Below, in pieces: positions 7,121 to 15,720 of a DNA stretch of 64,000 nucleotides. The notes beneath the pieces were generated by a model. The model was not told the DNA's origin. It did not search any database and worked only from the letters and a program-made list of their open reading frames with translations. The position numbers and the translations under genes are program-made. This DNA is from W-Chloroflexi-9 sp045863195 (GTDB taxonomy: Bacteria > Chloroflexota > Dehalococcoidia > UBA2979), in NCBI GenBank assembly GCA_045863195.1, contig BTUI01000008.1:1-64000 (forward strand), written 5' to 3'. Position 1 is the first letter of the stretch. Each line of letters begins with the position of its first letter.

Positions 7121-8323
7121 ATGGCACGATTCTCCGACGACACGTTGCTTGGGCGGGACGCTTCCGAGGAGGGAGAAGACGACCTCACCGTCGGGCCCTC
7201 GGAAGCCCTCCTTACTGGAAGCGACTGGACTGTCGGTACCCTGCTCGGTCAGCTCCGCACCCGACGCATTGAGCTAAACCCCAATTTCCAGCGGCGTGAG
7301 GCCTGGGATTTGCGGCGTAAGAGCAAGTTCATTGAGTCTCTCCTACTGAACCTACCGATCCCGCAGATCGTGCTCGCCGAGCGGCGGGATCGGCGCGGTT
7401 CGTATTTGGTTATCGATGGGAAGCAACGCCTTCTCGCGCTCTGGCGGTTCGGAGCCGGTGCCAACAACAGCGACGATGATATTGAACCGCTGCGACTAAC
7501 CGGCTTGGACATCCGGAAGGATCTCAACGGGAAGACCTGGGCTGACCTTGAAGACGACGCGGAACTAGTTGCTGCTGTCGAGTTCCTGGAGAACCAGACG
7601 ATCCGCACCGTCGTCATCAAGAACTGGCCCGATGCGGACCTTCTTCATCTCGTGTTCCATCGCCTCAATACGGGCAGCGTCACGCTGTCACCCCAGGAGT
7701 TGCGGCAGGCACTTCATCCTGGGCCGTTCGTCACCTGGGCGGACGAGGCATCAGCTTCGTCCAAGGGACTCGCACGACTGTTGGGGAACAGCGGGCCAGA
7801 TTTTCGGATGAGGGACGTCGAACTCCTCATCAGGTATTTCGCCTTCACCTTCTTCCTGGGTGACTACCGGGGGAACCTGAAGAAGTTCCTTGATGACGCC
7901 TGCGATCACCTGAACAAGCGTTGGAATCGCGACGAAGACAGCATCAGAGAGGAACTCTCAAGGCTGGATCGCGCCATCGAAGGCACGTTCGTTGTGTTCG
8001 GTGACGACGCTTTCATGAGATGGGGAGGCTCGGATTACGAGGGTCGATTCAACCGCGCGGTGTTCGACATCATGGTCTACTACTTCAAAGATCCTGCGGT
8101 AGTGCGGAGCGCGGTCCGCCGGAAGGCTGCTGTCAGAAGGGCCTTTCAGAATCTGTGCGACGACAACCGGGCGTTCGTCCAGTCCATTCAGACGACGACC
8201 AAGACGGCGCTTGCCACCCACACGCGACTCAGTGAGTGGGGACATGCGCTCGAGCAAGTGCTGAATATCGACTTACCCGTGCCATCGCTCGAAGGAGATC
8301 GGGTGAAGCGCATCGTCCCGTGA
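7121..8323 (+). CDS. DUF262 domain protein (ParB/Srx-like fold), defence or toxin module partner
   Basis: The 400-residue protein shows the DUF262 hallmarks: NPNFQRREAW at about 53-62, LPIPQIVL, the nucleotide-binding motif VIDGKQRLLAL at about 97-107, and HRLNTGSVTLSPQELRQAL further on. DUF262 occurs in GmrSD-type restriction systems and in pairs with HEPN nucleases. The gene overlaps the next one by four bases (GTGA), so the two are translated together. Base composition and codon choice (TTG, CTA, GTT, AAT) are clearly less GC-rich than the flanks, a sign of transfer. The C-terminal region after residue 250 is helical with no HNH motif seen, so DNA cleavage is not implied. Confidence 0.87.
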   Translation: MARFSDDTLLGRDASEEGEDDLTVGPSEALLTGSDWTVGTLLGQLRTRRIELNPNFQRREAWDLRRKSKFIESLLLNLPIPQIVLAERRDRRGSYLVIDGKQRLLALWRFGAGANNSDDDIEPLRLTGLDIRKDLNGKTWADLEDDAELVAAVEFLENQTIRTVVIKNWPDADLLHLVFHRLNTGSVTLSPQELRQALHPGPFVTWADEASASSKGLARLLGNSGPDFRMRDVELLIRYFAFTFFLGDYRGNLKKFLDDACDHLNKRWNRDEDSIREELSRLDRAIEGTFVVFGDDAFMRWGGSDYEGRFNRAVFDIMVYYFKDPAVVRSAVRRKAAVRRAFQNLCDDNRAFVQSIQTTTKTALATHTRLSEWGHALEQVLNIDLPVPSLEGDRVKRIVP

Positions 8324-8970
8324 CAGATGCCAACAACGATCCGGTTGACCAACTCGTCCGCCGGGTCGACGAATTGGCTGCGCGCTACCTCCCGGGATCG
8401 TTCAGCGAGACGGGTGAGTACGGCCCCGAACAGCAGGATGACTTTCGCGCATTCAGAGTCCTCGCCCACGCTGAGACCGAACATTGCATCGAGACGCTCT
8501 CGAAGGAAGCCGCGGAGCGGGCCGTGTCACGATGGCGTCAGGATCGGGTACCTGCCCGAGTCGTAGTGGCGTTGCTCCTGACCTACGCTCCGCAACGCCT
8601 GTACGAGCTTTGGGACGCACAAGTCTCACCCCGGATCGGCCGTCCACTTGTGCTGTCTTCACCGGACACTGATGCCGAAGCCGCCGTTGCCGGAGCACTC
8701 AGGGATCACCTGAAGGTCATCGGTGACAATCATGGGCTTCAGCCCCAATACATAACGCGCTTGTTTCAGCCGGTCGGGCTTCGACGACGTGACTTTGACG
8801 AGTCATGGTTAGCAGACCTGGATTCGTTTGGGGCGCTGCGCGGCAACAGTGCGCACACCTCCGCGATCGTCGCAAGGGACATCAACCCTAAGGACGAACT
8901 GGATCGTGTCCGGCGGGTGATCGCTGGTATCCGAGAACTACAGCGAACCCTGCGTCGCATTTCCCCCTAA
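8320..8970 (+). CDS. RiboL-PSP-HEPN-like RNase partner
   Basis: A 216-residue mostly helical protein. The HEPN catalytic signature Rx4H is present as Arg174-GNSA-His179 (LRGNSAHTS), and the upstream helix LAHAETEHCIETL matches the start of RiboL-PSP-HEPN domains. HEPN proteins of this kind are metal-independent RNases in toxin-antitoxin and phage-defence systems. The start is the GTG at 8320, which shares four bases with the DUF262 stop; no ATG is available in frame. The TAA stop (8968-8970) overlaps the opposite-strand recG stop (8967-8969). GC content is low, as in its partner. HEPN assignment rests on the motif and helix pattern. Confidence 0.75.
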   Translation: MTDANNDPVDQLVRRVDELAARYLPGSFSETGEYGPEQQDDFRAFRVLAHAETEHCIETLSKEAAERAVSRWRQDRVPARVVVALLLTYAPQRLYELWDAQVSPRIGRPLVLSSPDTDAEAAVAGALRDHLKVIGDNHGLQPQYITRLFQPVGLRRRDFDESWLADLDSFGALRGNSAHTSAIVARDINPKDELDRVRRVIAGIRELQRTLRRISP

Positions 8971-11567
8971 TGCACCTCCACCGTGACGGCGGCGGCGCGG
9001 TCGGCGACGGCGTAGCGGAGGGCGCGGTGTTCGGGGAGGGCGAGGTCCGGGTCGGCGTCGAGGAGTGACTTCGCCTCGCGGCGGGCGGAGTCGATGAGGC
9101 GGGTGTCGAGCAGCGAGGCGACGCGCAGGGTGGCGAGGCCGGACTGCGCGGTGCCGTACAGGTCGCCGGGGCCGCGGAGTTGCAGGTCCGCCTCCGCCAG
9201 CGCGAAGCCATCCGTCGTGCGTTCCATCACCGACAGCCGCTCCTCCGCCTCCGGCGTGGGGTCGTCCGCCAGCAGGAAGCAGGTGGAGGGGTGCTGGCCG
9301 CGGCCCACGCGGCCGCGGAACTGGTGCAGCTGCGCGAGGCCGAAGCGGTCCGCGCCCTCGATCACCATCACCGTCGCGTTTGGCACGTCGATGCCCACCT
9401 CCACCACGGCGGTGGAGACCAGGATGTCCGCCTCGTGCGTGGCGAACGCCTGCATGACCTGGTCCTTCGCCTTGGAGGCCATGCGCCCGTGCAGCAGCAG
9501 GATGCGGTCCGCCAGGTCCGGGAACTCCTCGGTGCGCAGCCGCTCCACCTCCTCTGTGGCGGCGCGGGACTGGACGGTCTCGGAGCCCTCCACCAGCGGG
9601 CAGATCACGAACGCCTGCCGGCCGGCGGCGATCTCCTGGCGCACCTTCGCGAACGCCTCGCGACGCTGGATCGGCGTCAGGTAGCGCGTCTCGATCGGCG
9701 TGCGTCCCGGCGGCATCTCGTCGATCACCGAGAGGTCCAGGTCGCCGTACAGCGTCAGCGCGAGCGAGCGCGGGATCGGCGTCGCGGACATCGCGAGGAG
9801 GTGCGGGGTGACCGAGGCGCCGGTTGCGGCGTTCGCGCTCGACTCGATCCCCTTGCGGCGCAGCAGACCGCGCTGCACCACGCCGAAGCGGTGCTGCTCG
9901 TCCACCACGGCCAGGCCCAGGCGGTGGTAGTCCACCCCCTCCTGGATCAGCGCGTGCGTGCCAACGACGAGGTGCGCGCCGCCATGCTTGATCGCCGCGA
10001 CCGCCTCGCGACGTTCCTTCGCGGGCGTGGAGCCGGTGAGCAGCACCACCTTCACCGGCAGCGGCATCCCCGGCACGTTCACCAGGCCGTTCAGCGGCGG
10101 CTCCGCCTCGCCGGCGAGCACGCGGCAGAGCGTGCGGTAGTGCTGCTCCGCCAGCACCTCGGTGGGCGCCATCAGCACCGCCTGGTAGCCGGCGGCGACG
10201 AACGACAGCATCGCGGCGAGCGCCACCACGGTCTTGCCGGAACCCACGTCGCCCTCGAGCAGCCGCGACATCGGCCGCGTGAGGGCGATGTCCTCGCGCA
10301 CCTCGGAGAGCACGCGTCGCTGCGCGGCGGTGAGGGCGAACGGGAGCGTGGCGAGGAACGCTTCCGCGACGGTGTGGTCGGTGATGGCGGGGGCGTCGCC
10401 GCTCTGCTGCCACTCGCGCTTGCGCGCCTGCACGCCGATCTGCACGGCGAGCAGTTCGTCGAACGCCAGCCGCCGTTGCGCCTCCAGCAGCCGCGCCTCG
10501 CTGTCCGGGTAGTGGCACTGGCGGGTCGCCTCCGCGAGCGGCAGCAGCTCGAGGCGCGTGCGGATCGAGGCGGGCAGCGGGTCCTCGATGCGGTCGACGT
10601 ACTGCTCCAGCAGTTTCTCGATGAGGCCTCGGAGGGTGCGCTGGGGCAGCCCCTCGGTCAGGTGGTAGACCGGGACCAGGCGGAGCGCCGCCTCGCCAGT
10701 GCGGTCCAGGCGCTCGTACTCGGGGCTCTGGAAGCCCGCCTGGCCTCGGAACAGCGTGACCTTGCCGAGCAGGGCGACCTCCGCGCCGGCGGGCAGCGCC
10801 TTCGCCATGAACGGCTGGTTGAACCACGTTGCCTTGACGCGCGCGAGGCCGTCCGAGACCCAGATCTCGGTCGCCTTCAGCCGCCCGCCGCGCCCCATCG
10901 GGATGATCTTCGAGGACTCGATACGGCCGCGGATGGTGACGTCCATGCCGGGCCGGATCGCGGCGATCGGGATGGTGCGGCTGAAGTCCAGGTGGCGGAA
11001 CGGGTAATGCCGCAGCGCGTCGCCCACCGTGCGGATGCCGAGGCGGTGCAACTTCTCGATGCTCGTGCCGCGCAGCCCCGTGCCCGCGCGCTCGATCGGT
11101 ACGTCGAGCGCCGCCGCGCCCGGCACGATGCGTCGCGCGGCCTCGGGCGTCGCGCCGGACGCGGCCTTCGAGGCCGGGCGCGCGCGGGGCGCCTCGCCGG
11201 CGTCGCGCATCTCCTGCTCCGTCGCCACGCGCGGCGCGCGACGCTTCGCGGGCGGCTTCTTCGCCGGCGCGGCGGGCGCGGCCGTCGCGGGCGGCGCGGC
11301 CGGGCGGAGTTCTGACTCGAGCGTGAGTTCGCGCCGGACGGTCGCGATCGCGCGGCGCAGCCACGCCTCCCGGTCCGCCGGGGTGAGCGAGGCGTACCCG
11401 GTGGCGGGGAGCGCGGCGATCATCCGCAGCAGCGGGGAGCCGGGGGCCTCGTCGCGGGCCTGCTCGCGGAGCAGCGCGTCGATGCCGCCGGGGACGGCGA
11501 GGTCGCGGCCGCCCGCCCCCAGTTCAGCGTGGAGGGCCGCCTGCAGCCGCGGGTAGTCCGCGGTCAC
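8967..11567 (-). CDS. recG: ATP-dependent DNA helicase RecG
   Basis: Superfamily 2 helicase that remodels stalled replication forks and Holliday junctions. Visible parts: an N-terminal extension of about 165 residues with an Ala/Pro/Lys linker, the OB-fold wedge domain, Walker A EGDVGSGKT, the DEQH box VVDEQHRFG, SATPIPRSL, and the motif VI region QFRGRVGRG. The 866 residues exceed the 693 of E. coli because of the extension. GTG 11567 overlaps the DegV stop by four bases, so recG is the last gene of the fakA-degV-recG unit, an order also known near rpmB in many bacteria. Confidence 0.96.
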   Translation of the reverse strand: MTADYPRLQAALHAELGAGGRDLAVPGGIDALLREQARDEAPGSPLLRMIAALPATGYASLTPADREAWLRRAIATVRRELTLESELRPAAPPATAAPAAPAKKPPAKRRAPRVATEQEMRDAGEAPRARPASKAASGATPEAARRIVPGAAALDVPIERAGTGLRGTSIEKLHRLGIRTVGDALRHYPFRHLDFSRTIPIAAIRPGMDVTIRGRIESSKIIPMGRGGRLKATEIWVSDGLARVKATWFNQPFMAKALPAGAEVALLGKVTLFRGQAGFQSPEYERLDRTGEAALRLVPVYHLTEGLPQRTLRGLIEKLLEQYVDRIEDPLPASIRTRLELLPLAEATRQCHYPDSEARLLEAQRRLAFDELLAVQIGVQARKREWQQSGDAPAITDHTVAEAFLATLPFALTAAQRRVLSEVREDIALTRPMSRLLEGDVGSGKTVVALAAMLSFVAAGYQAVLMAPTEVLAEQHYRTLCRVLAGEAEPPLNGLVNVPGMPLPVKVVLLTGSTPAKERREAVAAIKHGGAHLVVGTHALIQEGVDYHRLGLAVVDEQHRFGVVQRGLLRRKGIESSANAATGASVTPHLLAMSATPIPRSLALTLYGDLDLSVIDEMPPGRTPIETRYLTPIQRREAFAKVRQEIAAGRQAFVICPLVEGSETVQSRAATEEVERLRTEEFPDLADRILLLHGRMASKAKDQVMQAFATHEADILVSTAVVEVGIDVPNATVMVIEGADRFGLAQLHQFRGRVGRGQHPSTCFLLADDPTPEAEERLSVMERTTDGFALAEADLQLRGPGDLYGTAQSGLATLRVASLLDTRLIDSARREAKSLLDADPDLALPEHRALRYAVADRAAAVTVEVH

Positions 11568-12430
11568 TTCGAAAGGAAGGCGGGGGAGTGCTCGTCCGGT
11601 GCGGTGACCACGCCGACGCCCACGGTGCCGGGCCCGCCGTGCACGCCGATGACGGGGCCGATGCGGCCCGAGAAGAACGGCGCGTCCGGCGCAATGCCGC
11701 GCATCCGGTCATCGATGTACGCGAGGTCGTCCGGCGTGGTGGCGTGGACGGCATACGTGTACTGCAGGGGGCGAAGTTCGGCGCAGCGCCCCAGGATGTC
11801 CTCGATCGCCTTCTGCTTTGTGCGGATCTTGCCGACGGGCTCCACCAGGCCGTCCTGGATGGTGAGGATCGGCTTCACGTTGAGCAGCGTGCCCAGCATC
11901 TCCCGGCCGCGGCTCATGCGGCCGCCACGACGCAGATACTCGAGCGTTTCGAGGGTGAAGTAGAGCCGCGTGCGGCGGAACGCATCCGCGGCCACGGCCG
12001 CGACCTGCTCGCCGGTGAGGCCGGCGGCGGCGGCACGCGCCGCCTCGATCACGCCGACCCCGAGGCCGAGCGACACCTGCTTGGAGTCCACGAGGTGGAC
12101 GGGGACGGAGAGCCCCTCCGCGCCCTGGCGGGCGGACTCCAGCGTGCCGGAGAGCGCCGCGGAGATGTGGCAGGAGACGATCTCGGTGGCACCGTCCGCG
12201 ATCAGCGCCTCGTAGGCCGCCCTGAACGCACCGGCGGAGGGCTGGGCGGTGGTCGGCATCACCTGCTCGCGGGACAGGCGCTTGAAGAACTGCTCGGCAG
12301 TGATCTCGACGCCGTCCAGCAGCGCCTCCTCACCGAAGAGGACGCTCAGCGGCACCACCGTGACCCCCAGGTCACGCGTGCGCTCCGGGGTGAGGTCGGC
12401 CGTGGAGTCCGTGACGATGCGTACGGTCAT
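11564..12430 (-). CDS. DegV family fatty-acid-binding protein
   Basis: DegV/FakB proteins bind a fatty acid and present it to the FakA kinase for phosphorylation. The start MTVRIVTDSTADLTPE and the later LEYLRRGGRMSRG are typical, and 288 residues is the family length. ATG 12430 fits family alignments; an in-frame GTG at 12472 would give 14 more residues and a four-base overlap with the DAK2 gene, so the real start is not settled. It sits between the DAK2/FakA gene and recG, both on the same strand, and the DegV-DAK2 neighbourhood supports a FakB role. Confidence 0.9.
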   Translation of the reverse strand: MTVRIVTDSTADLTPERTRDLGVTVVPLSVLFGEEALLDGVEITAEQFFKRLSREQVMPTTAQPSAGAFRAAYEALIADGATEIVSCHISAALSGTLESARQGAEGLSVPVHLVDSKQVSLGLGVGVIEAARAAAAGLTGEQVAAVAADAFRRTRLYFTLETLEYLRRGGRMSRGREMLGTLLNVKPILTIQDGLVEPVGKIRTKQKAIEDILGRCAELRPLQYTYAVHATTPDDLAYIDDRMRGIAPDAPFFSGRIGPVIGVHGGPGTVGVGVVTAPDEHSPAFLSK

Positions 12431-12468
12431 GGGCGGATGATACTCACTCCCCGGCGTCTGCTCGACGC

Positions 12469-14088
12469 TCACTCGACGCCCGCGAGGTACGGGTAGTTCG
12501 GCTGCCCGCCCACCACGATCTCGACTTCCAGCCCCGGGTGGGCCTGCGCGATCAGTTCCTCCGCCCGGCCCCCAGCATCCGCCGGGGCGTCCGCGCCGAG
12601 GTAGACCGTGACGATCTCCGCCCGGTCGCCGGTCGCGAGCGCCAGCCCGGCCAGCAGGGCGCCCTCCAGCGTCTGCGCGCGGCCGACGAGGCGTCCCTCC
12701 ACCAGGGCGATCGCATCCCCGGCGTTCACGGTCACCCCGTCCACGGTGGCGTCCCGGGCGGCGCGGGAGATCTCCACGCTTCGGACGTTCTGCATCGCCT
12801 CGCGCATCCGCGCCGCGACCTCGGCGGGGTCGCCCTCCGGCCAGTAGGCGACGGCGGCGGCGATGCCCGCCGGGGCGGAGCGGGTGGGGAGGACCGTGAT
12901 GAAGTCCGGCGCTTCGCGTGCCGCCTGCTCCGCGGCCATCAGGATGTCACGGTCGTTCGGGAGCAGGAACACGTGCTCGCGGCCGGCACGCCGGGCGGCG
13001 CGCAGGAACTCGCCGGCGCTCGTCTTCGCCCCCGCGTCCTGCAGCAGCGCCACCGCTCCCATGTCCCGGAACGCGCGCGCGAAGCCCTCGCCCGACGCGA
13101 CCGCCACGAGGCCGAGTGCTGGCAGCGCCGGCTGGCCGGCGTCCGCGCCCTCACCCTCGTGCCCGGCGAGCCACTCGTCGTGCTGCGCCTGCATGTTGTC
13201 GACCTTCACGCCCACGAGGTCGCCGTGCCGGACGCCGAGCGACAGCGCGGGCCCCGGGTCGGCGACATGGACGTGGACGTGGACCGTCCGTGCGTCGCCC
13301 ACGACGAGGACGGACTCCCCGCCCATCGCGATCAACTCAGACTGGAGGGCGCGCCGGTCGACCGCGGGCCCCACGATCACGTACTCGGTGCAGTAGCCGT
13401 GGCCCTCGTGCTCCACGCCGTCCACGTGGACGCGCTCCGTCGCGGTGGCGCGGATCGTGAGCGGCAACGGCTCGCCGTCCAGCCCGCGCGCGAGCCCTTC
13501 GAGGATGACGGCCACGCCCAGCCCGCCGGAGTCCACCACGCCGGCCTCGCGGAGACGGGGAAGGAGCAGCGGCGTGCGCTCCACGCTCGCGAACGCCTCG
13601 TCCACGGCGGCGCTCAGGACGGAGCGGATCCCGTGTCCCTCCGCCTGCGTCGCGGCAGCGGCTGCCGCCGCGTCCCGCAGGACGGTGAGCATGGTGCCCT
13701 CAACGGGGGCGCTCACGGCGTCGTAGGCCGTCTGCGCGGCGCCCAGCAGCCCCTGGACGATGCCCGAGGCGTCCAGGGTCGCCTCGCCGGACGCAGCCTC
13801 TGCCAGGCCGCGGATCATCTGGGAGAGGATCACGCCGGAGTTGCCGCGTGCGCCCAGCAGGGCGGCGCGGGAGCAGGCGGCCAGCATGTCGCCAGCGTGC
13901 TCGGCGTCGCCGGGCGCCGCCATAAGGGCGGCACGCCAGGTCAGGAGCATGTTCGTGCCGGTGTCGCCGTCCGGCACCGGGTAGACGTTGATGGCGTTGA
14001 TGCCGTCCCGGTTGGCGGCCAGCCACTCCTCCGCCACGCGGAACGCCTCGCGCACCTGGACCGCGCTCACGCGCGCATACTGGACCAC
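12469..14088 (-). CDS. fakA: DAK2 domain kinase, FakA-like
   Basis: A 539-residue protein with an N-terminal DAK2 (DhaL) ATP-binding domain, seen as INVYPVPDGDTGTNM near residue 35 and GARGNSGVILSQM near 98, and a C-terminal DegV-like/FakA-C half. FakA phosphorylates fatty acids carried by FakB so that they enter phospholipid synthesis. GTG 14088 is preceded by GAGGGG at a good distance. The order rpmB (divergent), fakA, degV, recG supports the call. No oddities were seen. Confidence 0.92.
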   Translation of the reverse strand: MVQYARVSAVQVREAFRVAEEWLAANRDGINAINVYPVPDGDTGTNMLLTWRAALMAAPGDAEHAGDMLAACSRAALLGARGNSGVILSQMIRGLAEAASGEATLDASGIVQGLLGAAQTAYDAVSAPVEGTMLTVLRDAAAAAAATQAEGHGIRSVLSAAVDEAFASVERTPLLLPRLREAGVVDSGGLGVAVILEGLARGLDGEPLPLTIRATATERVHVDGVEHEGHGYCTEYVIVGPAVDRRALQSELIAMGGESVLVVGDARTVHVHVHVADPGPALSLGVRHGDLVGVKVDNMQAQHDEWLAGHEGEGADAGQPALPALGLVAVASGEGFARAFRDMGAVALLQDAGAKTSAGEFLRAARRAGREHVFLLPNDRDILMAAEQAAREAPDFITVLPTRSAPAGIAAAVAYWPEGDPAEVAARMREAMQNVRSVEISRAARDATVDGVTVNAGDAIALVEGRLVGRAQTLEGALLAGLALATGDRAEIVTVYLGADAPADAGGRAEELIAQAHPGLEVEIVVGGQPNYPYLAGVE

Positions 14089-14220
14089 GGCACACCCCTC
14101 AGTCGCCGCCTGTCCTGAACGCCGGCCTCCAGCGTAGACGCTACCGGTGCTCCGTTGGTAGTCTGATTGGACGCGCCGAGTGCGCCCGACCCCCGCTTGA
14201 CGAGTTCTGTGAGTACCGCC

Positions 14221-14469
14221 ATGGCATCAGGCGCCTGCGACATCTGCGAGAAGCACGTGGTCTTCGGCCGGAACATCCGGCACAAGCACTCCGGTAACTG
14301 GGAGCGCAAGGCCCCGCGCACCAGCCGCACGTTCGCCCCGAACGTGCAGGCCCGCCGGATGTTCGTGAACGGCGCCTGGAAGCGCGTGAACGTCTGCACC
14401 CGCTGCATGCGCACGGAGGCGAAGCGCCTGGAGGCGAAGGGCGTCCCGCAGGGGATGGTTCGCGCCTAG
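14221..14469 (+). CDS. rpmB: 50S ribosomal protein bL28
   Basis: An 82-residue basic protein of the large ribosomal subunit. It begins MASGACDICEKHVVFG and later has NVCTRCMRT, so all four zinc-binding cysteines (two CxxC pairs) are kept; this is the zinc-containing form. The phrase RHKHSGNWERK near residue 20 fits the family. It is divergent from fakA and is followed by a hairpin, so it is probably a single-gene transcript. A zinc-binding bL28 also makes sense next to the zur-znu zinc control genes elsewhere in the window. Confidence 0.96.
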   Translation: MASGACDICEKHVVFGRNIRHKHSGNWERKAPRTSRTFAPNVQARRMFVNGAWKRVNVCTRCMRTEAKRLEAKGVPQGMVRA

Positions 14470-14496
14470 CACGCTCCGCATCACGCGGACGACATC

Positions 14497-14517
14497 ACGC
14501 CCCGCTCAGCGGGGCGT
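14497..14517. terminator. Bidirectional hairpin between rpmB and WYL regulator
   Basis: ACGCCCCG (14497-14504) pairs with CGGGGCGT (14510-14517) over CTCAG. It follows the rpmB stop by 28 bases and overlaps the stop codon of the convergent regulator at 14506-14508, so it could end both transcripts. Confidence 0.6.
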
Positions 14518-15189
14518 TCGTGTGTCGGTTGCCCGCTGCGCATGCCACCACTTCGCCACGTCGAACGCCGCATCCGGGGCAAACGACCCCGCGGTGCCGT
14601 GCATGACGTCGAACCGGGCGAGGTCAAGGGCCCGGACCGCGCCGTCGACGCGCCCCACGGCGAGCCAGCGGTCGCCGTTCCGGATGAGCCCCAGCGGTTC
14701 GAGGTCGGTCGCCGCCGTCCCCCGGATGAGTCGGAGGACGCGGCCGACCCGCGCCGAGTCCAGCACCGCGCGCGCCCATCCGGCTGGTGGCATGGCGGTG
14801 TCCCGCTCCTCCACGTGCACCCGTCGGGCGGCATCGCGTGCGCCCTGGCGCTGCTCCTCCGGGAGTGCTGCGATCACCTTCAGCATCGCGGACGTGCTCG
14901 CCTCGCCGCGATCAAGGGCCTGCAGCACGCCCGGATTCCCCAGCATCCACAGCGCCTCGATCTCCTCGGCGGTGAAGCCGGTGAGTCGCGCCTGATAGCC
15001 CTCCAGCAGCCGAAACCCGCCACCGGCGCCGCGCTCCGCATAGACCGGAACCCCGCCCGCGCCGAGGGCTTCCAGGTCCCGATGGACGGTGCGGACCGAG
15101 ACCTCCAGCACCTGCGACAGCTCGCGCGCTGTCACTCGGCCTCGGTCCTGCAGCATCAGGAGGATGGTGACCAGTCGTGCCGCGCGCAT
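14506..15189 (-). CDS. YafY/WYL-type transcriptional regulator
   Basis: The 227-residue protein has an N-terminal winged helix-turn-helix (MRAARLVTILLMLQDRG, then VTARELSQVLEVSVRTVHRD) followed by the ligand-sensing WYL-like region. Family members (DeoR-like YafY/PafBC relatives) usually control a neighbouring gene. It is shorter than most full WYL regulators and its C-terminal WCX part seems reduced. ATG 15189 is chosen because the frame upstream to 15396 reads through the divergent gene. A perfect inverted repeat at 15211-15227 lies directly upstream and is a candidate operator. Confidence 0.9.
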   Translation of the reverse strand: MRAARLVTILLMLQDRGRVTARELSQVLEVSVRTVHRDLEALGAGGVPVYAERGAGGGFRLLEGYQARLTGFTAEEIEALWMLGNPGVLQALDRGEASTSAMLKVIAALPEEQRQGARDAARRVHVEERDTAMPPAGWARAVLDSARVGRVLRLIRGTAATDLEPLGLIRNGDRWLAVGRVDGAVRALDLARFDVMHGTAGSFAPDAAFDVAKWWHAQRATDTRTPR

Positions 15190-15210
15190 CTCGGTTTCGC
15201 CGATCCATAC

Positions 15211-15227
15211 ATGACAGAAGATGTCAT
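15211..15227. promoter_or_regulatory. Inverted repeat ATGACA-N5-TGTCAT, candidate operator
   Basis: A perfect 6+6 inverted repeat with a 5-base spacer lies in the 98-base gap between the divergent WYL regulator and the gene at 15288. It is embedded in an unusually AT-rich patch. The position suits control of both promoters by the regulator. Binding is inference. Confidence 0.6.
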
Positions 15228-15287
15228 ATTTAGTCTGAAATGCTTGCAGGCGCAATGATCCGACCTGACACGGAGAGGTTCGCCCCG

Positions 15288-15707
15288 ATGGCTCAGCCGT
15301 ATGTCTCCGGTTCCGGCACCTCCGATGACCCGTGGCGGCTGACCACGCCGCCCGGCGGTTCCGAGTTCGCGGCGTACCGCGACGAGGCGGCGACACCGCC
15401 GGCGCTGGTGGTGCAGGTCGGCAGCACCGAACTGCGTTACCACCTGCGCTGCATCGACGATCTGCACGCCTGGCTGAAGGCGCAGGGCGACTGGGTACCG
15501 CTCGGCAACGCGGATGAGCAGAAGCCAGCGGCCGCCGGCACGGTGGAGGCGTGGGGACGCGCCACGGACAACCCGGTGGGCGGCTGGTACGGCCTGAAGA
15601 AAGGCCTCCGTGGCCGCTTCGGCAACTACGTCCCGCCGGTGCTGGAGGCGCTGGGGCTCGCCGAGGTGGAGCACAACGCGCGCAACAACCGGATGCGCGC
15701 GTTGTGA
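15288..15707 (+). CDS. Conserved protein resembling DUF6855
   Basis: A 139-residue soluble protein starting MAQPYVSGSGTSDDPWRLTTPP, which looks like a family of small conserved proteins (DUF6855-like) with no known activity. The protein contains LRYHLRCIDDLHAWLKAQGDW and ends with a basic stretch NARNNRMRAL. ATG 15288 follows GGAGAGG by nine bases. It is divergent from the WYL regulator and shares the candidate operator, so it is the likely regulated gene. Confidence 0.8.
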   Translation: MAQPYVSGSGTSDDPWRLTTPPGGSEFAAYRDEAATPPALVVQVGSTELRYHLRCIDDLHAWLKAQGDWVPLGNADEQKPAAAGTVEAWGRATDNPVGGWYGLKKGLRGRFGNYVPPVLEALGLAEVEHNARNNRMRAL

Positions 15708-15720
15708 CGGAAGGTCGGCG

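Noticed and set aside
9180..11315. 711-codon plus-strand open frame opposite recG
   Set aside because: Arg/His/Glu-rich low-complexity translation typical of an antisense shadow in GC-rich DNA; recG on the other strand has full helicase motifs.
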